In this document: positions 58,509 to 64,000 of the stretch, one piece after another
Layout of the letters: each line of letters opens with the position of its first letter
How positions within the stretch are numbered: position 1 is the first letter of the stretch
Source: Flavihumibacter stibioxidans
Lineage (GTDB): Bacteria > Bacteroidota > Bacteroidia > Chitinophagales > Chitinophagaceae
Length of the DNA: 64,000 nucleotides
NCBI RefSeq assembly: GCF_014332695.1
Contig: NZ_MBUA01000031.1
Coordinates: forward strand, 62,001-126,000
Direction of reading: 5' to 3'
Made by a program: the position numbers and the translations under genes
The notes under the pieces: model-generated
The model's database searches: none
The model's input: only the letters and a program-made list of their open reading frames with translations
Told to the model about the DNA's origin: nothing

Positions 58509-59837
58509 TTGTACGCCATTGTAGACATAGAAACAACGGGGGGATTTGCTTCCGGTAACGGTATCACTGAAGTGGCGGTGGTGCTTCACAACGGCCGTGA
58601 GGAGGAAGGCCGTTACTCCACATTGATCAACCCACGCCAGCCTATCCCGCGGCACATCACTGCATTAACAGGCATCACCAATGAGATGGTGGCTGATAAG
58701 CCGGGTTTCGACGAAGTGGCACCCCATCTTTTCAATTTGTTATCCGGCAGGATCTTCGTGGCCCATAATGTAAATTTTGATTACTCCTTTATAAAAAGTC
58801 ACCTGGATTCCTGTGGTTATGACCTGCAGGTAAAAAAATTATGTACGGTAAGACTGGCAAGAAAAATTTACCCGGGGCACCACAGTTACAGCCTGGGGAA
58901 TCTTTGTCGTACGCTTGACATTGGCATCAATAATCGTCACAGGGCAGAAGGAGATGCAGATGCCACCGCCAGGTTGTTTTCCAAAATGATCAGGGATGAC
59001 GCTGAAGGACATATCCTGAAGATGACCCGGGGTAAAAATGCCGAACAGTTTCTGCCTCCCAATCTGCCTGCTGAGGACCTCGAGGCATTACCATACGGTC
59101 CGGGTGTATATTATTTTGAGAACCAGAAAAAAGAAATCATTTACGTAGGCAAAGCATTGAACCTCCGGAACAGGGTCCGTAGTCATTTTTCCAATAATGA
59201 TGGCAACAGACGAAAGCAGGAACTGATGCGGCAGGTTTACCATGTCCGTTTCCGGGAATGCTCCAGCGAACTGATGGCCTTGATACTGGAAAGCCAGGAA
59301 ATCCGCAAGCACTGGCCCCTGTTTAACCGCAGTCAGAAAAAATACCATCACCGGTATGGGCTCTATTCCTATGAGGACAGTAAAGGATACCTGCAACTGG
59401 TGATTGAAAAGAAAAGAAACCATTTGCCTGCCCTGTACACTTTCAATTTACTGCAGGAGGGGCACGCATTTATCAGGAAACTAACCGGCAGCACGGATTT
59501 GCCTGGTGAAGCAGGCTATCAGCGACAGGAGTTGCGGGAACCGCCTGCAGTCTATAATGCGCGATTAAATAAAGCCATTGATACCTTACAGGCAGAACTG
59601 CCCAGTTTTGTGTTGGTTGAGAAAGATTACTACGCGGAAGATCGCTATGCGGTTTATTTACTGGAGAAAGGATGTTTTTATGGGATGGGAAATATACATG
59701 ATCCATATAACATGCCATTATTACTGGGGGCCTGGAAAGAAAAAATTGAACCATCCCCTGACAATGATTATATCAGGGGACTGGTATACCAGTTTGCAGA
59801 GAAAAAAGCTTTTACCAGGCTAAGTTTAAATGAATAG
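58509..59837 (+). CDS. DEDDh exonuclease fused to a GIY-YIG endonuclease domain
   Basis: 442 residues if translation starts at TTG 58509 (giving MYAIVDIETTGGFASGNGI); the frame extends to another TTG at 58467, and there is no ATG. The N-terminal 3'-5' exonuclease is DnaQ-like: D/E in VDIETTGG, then FVAHNVNFDYSFIKSHLD and HRAEGDADATARLF. A GIY-YIG domain follows (about 200-290): LPYGPGVYYFENQKKEIIYVGKALNLRNRVRSHF, with the catalytic glutamate in LMALILESQEI. The C-terminal 150 residues are unassigned. The same layout is known in the Cho/UvrC-like branch. A role in DNA repair is likely but untested. Confidence 0.92.
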   Translation: MYAIVDIETTGGFASGNGITEVAVVLHNGREEEGRYSTLINPRQPIPRHITALTGITNEMVADKPGFDEVAPHLFNLLSGRIFVAHNVNFDYSFIKSHLDSCGYDLQVKKLCTVRLARKIYPGHHSYSLGNLCRTLDIGINNRHRAEGDADATARLFSKMIRDDAEGHILKMTRGKNAEQFLPPNLPAEDLEALPYGPGVYYFENQKKEIIYVGKALNLRNRVRSHFSNNDGNRRKQELMRQVYHVRFRECSSELMALILESQEIRKHWPLFNRSQKKYHHRYGLYSYEDSKGYLQLVIEKKRNHLPALYTFNLLQEGHAFIRKLTGSTDLPGEAGYQRQELREPPAVYNARLNKAIDTLQAELPSFVLVEKDYYAEDRYAVYLLEKGCFYGMGNIHDPYNMPLLLGAWKEKIEPSPDNDYIRGLVYQFAEKKAFTRLSLNE

Positions 59838-59838
59838 G

Positions 59839-59946
59839 TTATGACCAGACCAGATATGTAACAGCAGCAATAAAGCCGTATAATGCCAATACAACCAGTA
59901 CCATTTTAACCGTTGTTGCCTGCGACAGATCGAACAATCGTTTCAT
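59839..59946 (-). CDS. Small 35-residue single-pass membrane protein
   Basis: Short ORF from ATG 59946 to TAA 59841-59839. It has a charged start MKRLFDLSQATTVK, then a single hydrophobic segment MVLVVLALYGFIAAVTYLVW and a final serine. The stop is one base from the exonuclease gene stop, convergent and tightly packed as elsewhere in the window. The positive-start then hydrophobic pattern is typical of real small membrane proteins. It fills part of a 290-base gap that otherwise holds nothing evident. Function unknown. Confidence 0.6.
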   Translation of the reverse strand: MKRLFDLSQATTVKMVLVVLALYGFIAAVTYLVWS

Positions 59947-60127
59947 AAAAAACCATTTTAGAGAATGAATGATTTATTTCCAACGATGATTTCAGGAGCA
60001 AAAGGGTGCGGTACTGATAAGGTTTATAATTATACGTAATATAATTATTTTAAACTGTTCGGCCAATTTTTTGTTGGAACTGGTTACCCTCACCCAAATC
60101 GTTGTATTTTAGACTAAAAGCCATCGT

Positions 60128-60859
60128 ATGGAAAGAAAGCTCAGTTCCTGGTTCAGCCCGTCTTTGCAGAAAGAGATGCCTATAGCAGTTTATGGTCATT
60201 ATGGTTTAGCCTTGCTGATGATTCCGACTGCCTCTGCGGATTACCTGGAATATGAGCGGTTCAACCTGATTAATGCCATAGCGCCGTATATTGAATCTGG
60301 AAAGGTGAAAGTGTTTTCTGTTGACAGCATTAACAATGAAAGCTGGATGAACAAGCAGATGGATCCGAGGCACAAGTCAATCCGACACCAGCAGTGGAAC
60401 GATTACATATACCGTGAGGTAATCCCTTTCATTAAAACCCATACCAGTGCGGAAACGCCCATAATCGTTTGCGGAGCTTCTTTCGGAGCCCTTCATGCTG
60501 CCAACCTTTTCTTCAAAAGGCCCGATCTTCTGAATGGATTTATTGCCATGAGCGGAGTTTATGACCTTACCGAATACACCAATGGTTATTTTGACGAAGA
60601 CGTTTATTATAATAGTCCGGCTCATTACCTGCCCAACCTGGCCGATCATGGCATACTGGAGCAGATTCGCAACAGCCATCACCTCCATATCCTCAGCGGC
60701 AGCGGGGCATATGAAGACCCGGATGCTGCCAGGCGGCTGGCAGGCATACTGTACAATAAGGGCATCTGGTATGAACTGGATATCTGGGGAACAGATATGA
60801 AACACGACTGGCCAACCTGGCTGGCCATGTTACCGCATTATCTGGGCACGAGATTTTAA
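60128..60859 (+). CDS. Putative esterase, alpha/beta hydrolase
   Basis: 243 residues, no signal peptide. It starts MERKLSSWFSPSLQKEMPIAVYGHYG. The nucleophile elbow is PIIVCGASFGALHAANLFFKRPDLLNGF (GxSxG as GASFG). The candidate acid aspartate is in the later region LHILSGSGAYEDPDAARR and the histidine in DMKHDWPTWLAMLPHYL. This matches the esterase D-like family (PF00756 type). Substrate unknown, perhaps an acylated metabolite. Convergent with aat, 10 bases apart. Confidence 0.88.
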   Translation: MERKLSSWFSPSLQKEMPIAVYGHYGLALLMIPTASADYLEYERFNLINAIAPYIESGKVKVFSVDSINNESWMNKQMDPRHKSIRHQQWNDYIYREVIPFIKTHTSAETPIIVCGASFGALHAANLFFKRPDLLNGFIAMSGVYDLTEYTNGYFDEDVYYNSPAHYLPNLADHGILEQIRNSHHLHILSGSGAYEDPDAARRLAGILYNKGIWYELDIWGTDMKHDWPTWLAMLPHYLGTRF

Positions 60860-60869
60860 TTTTGGTAGA

Positions 60870-61526
60870 TCAACCTTCGGCCTGCATAGCCTTGCTGATG
60901 ATTTCCATGAATTCCTCCCGGGAAATCATCCTTGCACCAAGGCTTTCCAGGTGTTCGGTATAAACCTGGCAATCTATCAGTACCACACCTTTCTCTGCCA
61001 GAAGCTGTACCAGTTTGATGAAAGCAAATTTGCTGGCATTGCTTACATGCGAAAACATACTTTCTCCGAAAAATACCTTGCCGATTTTTACACCGTATAA
61101 TCCCCCCACCAGTTTACCATCCTGCCAGGCTTCAGCACTGTGTGCATAGCCCATCCGGTGAAGACTGGTATAAGCCTGGATCATGTCTTTATTGATCCAG
61201 GTTCCGGACTGGAATAAACGAGGTATTTGCTGGCAGTTTTTCATCACCTGTTGAAAATCTTCATCCACCGAAAACCTGAATTTTTCCCGGTTCAGGAATG
61301 GGCGCATGCTTTTACTGATTTTCAGTTCGGCAGGGAACAATACGAATCTCGGATCGGGGCTCCACCATAAAATCGGTTCCTCCTCATACCAGGGAAAGAT
61401 ACCAGAACGGTAGGCCAAAAGAATTCTTTCCGGTGAAAGGTCACCGCCAACAGCCAAAAGGCCATCCGGTTCGGCTTGGGAAACCGGCGGGAAAAACAGT
61501 TCTGAAGTTAGAAAACTGAGCGGCAT
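60870..61526 (-). CDS. aat: Leucyl/phenylalanyl-tRNA-protein transferase
   Basis: Adds Leu or Phe from tRNA to N-terminal Arg or Lys of proteins, making N-degrons. 218 residues. Family motifs: FPPVSQAEPDGLLAVGGDLSPERILLAYRSGIFPW, EPILWWSPDPRFVLFP, VGGLYGVKIGKVFFGESMFS, and ASKFAFIKLVQLLAEKGVVLIDCQVYTEHLESLGA. ATG 61526 is the start. It lies 4 bases after clpS, so the writer and reader of the N-degron pathway share a transcript. Confidence 0.97.
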   Translation of the reverse strand: MPLSFLTSELFFPPVSQAEPDGLLAVGGDLSPERILLAYRSGIFPWYEEEPILWWSPDPRFVLFPAELKISKSMRPFLNREKFRFSVDEDFQQVMKNCQQIPRLFQSGTWINKDMIQAYTSLHRMGYAHSAEAWQDGKLVGGLYGVKIGKVFFGESMFSHVSNASKFAFIKLVQLLAEKGVVLIDCQVYTEHLESLGARMISREEFMEIISKAMQAEG

Positions 61527-61530
61527 AGGA

Positions 61531-61830
61531 TCAGGCCGTAATTTCGATGGTTGCGCCGATACCCCTGTCCGTTATAGCATCACACATTGGCTTGAGTTCA
61601 TCGTATTCGCCGTTTTTTACCGCATATTTCCCTTTTGTATGAATGAGCATGGCACATTGTTCTGCCTGTTCAGGCGAATGCCCGCATACAGCTATAAGGG
61701 TTTCAATCACCCATTCAAATGTATTCACTTCATCATTCCATACCACCAGCTGAAAAGGAGTCGCTGTTTCCGTCAGCACATCTACCTCTTCCTTAAACTC
61801 GTGTTCCTGGTCATCTTTGTAATTCAGCAT
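61531..61830 (-). CDS. clpS: ClpS adaptor for N-degron degradation
   Basis: 99 residues. A flexible N-terminus (EHEFKEEVDVLTETATP) precedes the ClpS core: FQLVVWNDEVNTFEWVIETLIAVCGHSPEQAEQCAMLIHTKGKYAVKNG. The DDxxT-type binding site is WNDEVNTFEWV and the MxxxHxxGK region is MLIHTKGKY. It passes N-degron substrates to ClpAP. It is directly upstream of aat (4 bases). Divergent from the SpecificRecomb gene. Confidence 0.95.
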   Translation of the reverse strand: MLNYKDDQEHEFKEEVDVLTETATPFQLVVWNDEVNTFEWVIETLIAVCGHSPEQAEQCAMLIHTKGKYAVKNGEYDELKPMCDAITDRGIGATIEITA

Positions 61831-61941
61831 CTGGTACTCTTTGTTACAAAATTATAAATTCCTTAGAAAGCAACTACCAGAGGCAACAAATATGGCATAT
61901 GAGTTGTCTACTTTGTAATTTTAAGCCAGCATATCTATTCA

Positions 61942-63972
61942 ATGACCAGTACCGACAACCAGGAACATAATGAAAAAAAGGAAGGCCGGAACCTTCCAAC
62001 TGGTAAGGCCATTGTGTTGCCTATACTACTGGCCGACAGGGGACTCGACTACCTCATTGAACTGGTAAAGCAGATCAGACCATCCTCACCCAAAAACATC
62101 AATGACGCAGAAACCAGGTTCCGCGCCCTGCTGTACCAGGTGGAAGAGGACGTCAGTTCACTGATCACACTCAGGTCAGCCATCCGCTCCCAGTTCATAC
62201 AGAGCGAAGTACTTCCGGCACTGGTGGAAAGCGGATTGATCAGCTCCAGGGGATTTGTACAGGAACTGGGCAGGAAACTGAAGCATAAGATATTACCTGA
62301 ATTGCAGGAGAAAACCGACTTTCTTTATGTGATCCGCAGAGTGTTTTATAAACCTACCGACTATATCTGGGTGGAAGGTATTGATATCGCGTTGTGGAAA
62401 AGGTTCTTCAGGCTGCTTCGGGTGCAGGTTAACCTGAACAACCAGCAATTGATCGACCAGTTACGAAACGCCCTGAGAATATTATCCTATCGGGTAGCGA
62501 CGCTGGGACTCGAAAAGGAAGTTGCAAAACGGTTTGGAACGAATAAGGATGCCATCGCGCCTTTCCTGGAGCAGAACCAGCTCATTTCGCGATACCTGAA
62601 TGAGCCTTATACCAGCGAACAGGACATGCAGATGTTACTGTATAATTTCCAGGAACAATTGCATAATTGCAGGCAGAGTATCATCTGGCTGAGAGAACAG
62701 AGGGTTTACCAGGGCACCAGCCTGGCCCAGACATTTCTTATGGTGCGCATCCAGCAGATGCTCGACAGGATGCTGATCATTTCGGATGTACTTGATCGTG
62801 ATAACCAGTTCGACGAGGAAAGATTCATCTATTATTTCATTACCATCGTAACCAACGAAAATAAAAAAACCAGCCTTCGGGAATTCCTCTCCGATAACCT
62901 GGGCCTGCTCGCCTACCAGATTGCCGAACACAAGGGCAGGAGAGGGGAAAAATACATTACAACCAACCCTGAAGAATTTCGCTTACTGTTTCGCAGCGCT
63001 GTTGGAGGGGGATTTATTGTGAGTTTTGTGGCAGTGATAAAGAATCTTCTCGGGAAATTGGTTCTGCCGCCATTCTGGATGGGTTTTCTGTACTCAACGA
63101 ACTATGCTGCCGGGTTTGTGGCAATGGACAGGACCAATACGACCCTGGCCACCAAACAGCCAGCTTTTACAGCATCTGCCGTAGCCAATTCGCTCGACAG
63201 TAAAAAACACAAAGGACAACCAGACCTGAAAAACCTGGCCATCACCATTGGCAATATCTCCCGCAGCCAGATCGCTTCCTTTGCGGGTAACCTCCTGGTG
63301 GTGTTTCCGTTGACCTACCTGCTTGTCTGGTTAATGGAGTATTCATTGGGATACAGGATCGTAAACGGCGAGCAGGCTTTGAAATTATTAGGAGACCAGC
63401 ATCCATACCACAGTTTTGCCCTGTTGTATGCCTGTTTCACGGGCGTTTTCCTGTTTCTAAGCGGGATCATTTCAGGCTATGTGGAGAATCATATCATTTA
63501 TGGCCAGCTAACGGAAAGACTGAGGAATCATCCGGTGTTAAGCCATACCATGTCTCCAATAAAATTGAACCGCCTGGTTGAATTTTTCAATAAATATTCC
63601 GGTCCCCTGACCGGCAGCATAGCGCTTGGTTTTTTTCTCGGCATGTCGTCCATTGTCGGAAAAATTTTTGGGATCCCTTTCGATATCCGCCATATCACCA
63701 TTTCGGCGGGTAATGCGGCAATCGGGTATTTCGGGCTGGAACAACCTGTTCACTGGAGCTACCTGCTAATCGTATTCCTGGGTGTTTTAGGAATAGGTTT
63801 CCTGAACTTTTTTGTAAGCTTTTCGCTGGCGTTTTTTGTTGCCATGAAATCAAGGGGCCTCAGGATGCGAGATTACCCGGAGCTTTTCAGCACAATCTGG
63901 CGCTATTTCAGGAAGTATCCGGTAGATTTTTTATTGCCGCCACACCAACCACGCAAAGCAGCAGATATTTAA
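61942..63972 (+). CDS. SpecificRecomb-family membrane protein (Gcr-like)
   Basis: 676 residues. The N-terminal 350 residues are helical and charged (RPSSPKNINDAETRFRALLYQV, LREFLSDNLGLLAYQIAEHKGRRGEKYITTN). The C-terminal half has about six to seven membrane segments: GGFIVSFVAVIKNLLGKL, PPFWMGFLYSTNYAAGFV, NLLVVFPLTYLLVWLM. A conserved loop TNTTLATKQPAFTASAVANSL is present. The family is called site-specific recombinase after a neisserial gene, but a multi-pass membrane protein without catalytic residues is unlikely to recombine DNA. Function unknown. The ORF is complete, ending 28 bases before the window edge. Confidence 0.88.
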   Translation: MTSTDNQEHNEKKEGRNLPTGKAIVLPILLADRGLDYLIELVKQIRPSSPKNINDAETRFRALLYQVEEDVSSLITLRSAIRSQFIQSEVLPALVESGLISSRGFVQELGRKLKHKILPELQEKTDFLYVIRRVFYKPTDYIWVEGIDIALWKRFFRLLRVQVNLNNQQLIDQLRNALRILSYRVATLGLEKEVAKRFGTNKDAIAPFLEQNQLISRYLNEPYTSEQDMQMLLYNFQEQLHNCRQSIIWLREQRVYQGTSLAQTFLMVRIQQMLDRMLIISDVLDRDNQFDEERFIYYFITIVTNENKKTSLREFLSDNLGLLAYQIAEHKGRRGEKYITTNPEEFRLLFRSAVGGGFIVSFVAVIKNLLGKLVLPPFWMGFLYSTNYAAGFVAMDRTNTTLATKQPAFTASAVANSLDSKKHKGQPDLKNLAITIGNISRSQIASFAGNLLVVFPLTYLLVWLMEYSLGYRIVNGEQALKLLGDQHPYHSFALLYACFTGVFLFLSGIISGYVENHIIYGQLTERLRNHPVLSHTMSPIKLNRLVEFFNKYSGPLTGSIALGFFLGMSSIVGKIFGIPFDIRHITISAGNAAIGYFGLEQPVHWSYLLIVFLGVLGIGFLNFFVSFSLAFFVAMKSRGLRMRDYPELFSTIWRYFRKYPVDFLLPPHQPRKAADI

Positions 63973-64000
63973 TCCGCTTCCCTGATCAAAGTATCAGGTT

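Noticed and set aside
61942-63972. Active site-specific recombinase or integrase indicating a mobile island
   Set aside because: The protein is a membrane protein without recombinase residues; no attachment repeats flank it or the nearby tRNA genes.

Overview
The window looks like a chromosomal segment from the Bacteroidota, most likely the family Chitinophagaceae or a close relative. The evidence is a secreted protein with a type IX secretion (type B) sorting domain, a NagB-deacetylase fusion typical of the phylum, the futalosine enzyme MqnA, the absence of strong Shine-Dalgarno sites, and several promoters of the Bacteroidota form (TTG, 17-21 bases, TAnnTTTG). I see no phage, insertion sequence or CRISPR array. 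The taxonomic call is inference from gene content, not a database result.

Layout. 0-9 kb is core metabolism: ahcY (cut by the window edge), a minus-strand run of nucleoside phosphorylase, dapF, corA, NUDIX and rhomboid, tRNA-Cys, rocD, and ispE with a DUF151 nuclease-like protein. 9-17 kb holds etfBA, a TPR protein, tilS, a second rhomboid, rlmH, tRNA-Arg and the NagB-deacetylase fusion. 17-27 kb has a secreted CocE-type hydrolase, glycosylasparaginase-cutC, the glycolytic pair pfkA-pyk, a secreted prolyl oligopeptidase and a dTDP-4-dehydrorhamnose-reductase-like SDR. 27-34 kb has two guanidino-modifying enzymes (CtlX-like and arginine deiminase), a universal stress protein, prfC, purB and mqnA. 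34.3-45.4 kb is a surface-glycan region (flippase, four glycosyltransferases, a methyltransferase, a YfhO-type membrane protein) with a large T9SS cargo protein. Its first part (about 34.5-40.2 kb) is clearly more AT-rich than the rest and is the best candidate for recent transfer. 45-64 kb has a queuosine-precursor transporter, a repeat-containing Tyr/Arg-rich secreted protein, PrsW, a predicted outer-membrane gluzincin next to a GH9 glucanase, a PAP2 phosphatase, valS, an exonuclease-GIY-YIG fusion, clpS-aat and a SpecificRecomb-family membrane protein.

Themes. Arginine deiminase, CtlX and ornithine aminotransferase suggest arginine, citrulline and ornithine use. Secreted peptidases, GH9, glycosylasparaginase and NagB fit scavenging of polymers and glycoproteins. 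The most unusual non-coding signal is a short palindromic repeat family with core GTCTGACG/CGTCAGAC at three intergenic sites. Its copies sit against stop codons and in two genes supply them; the copy between the GH9 and PAP2 genes is a 58-base near-perfect hairpin covering both stop codons. Smaller hairpins also lie on stop codons at other convergent gene ends (cutC/pyk, prfC/purB, two glycosyltransferases). A 35-residue single-membrane-segment ORF at 59839-59946 is a further candidate new gene.
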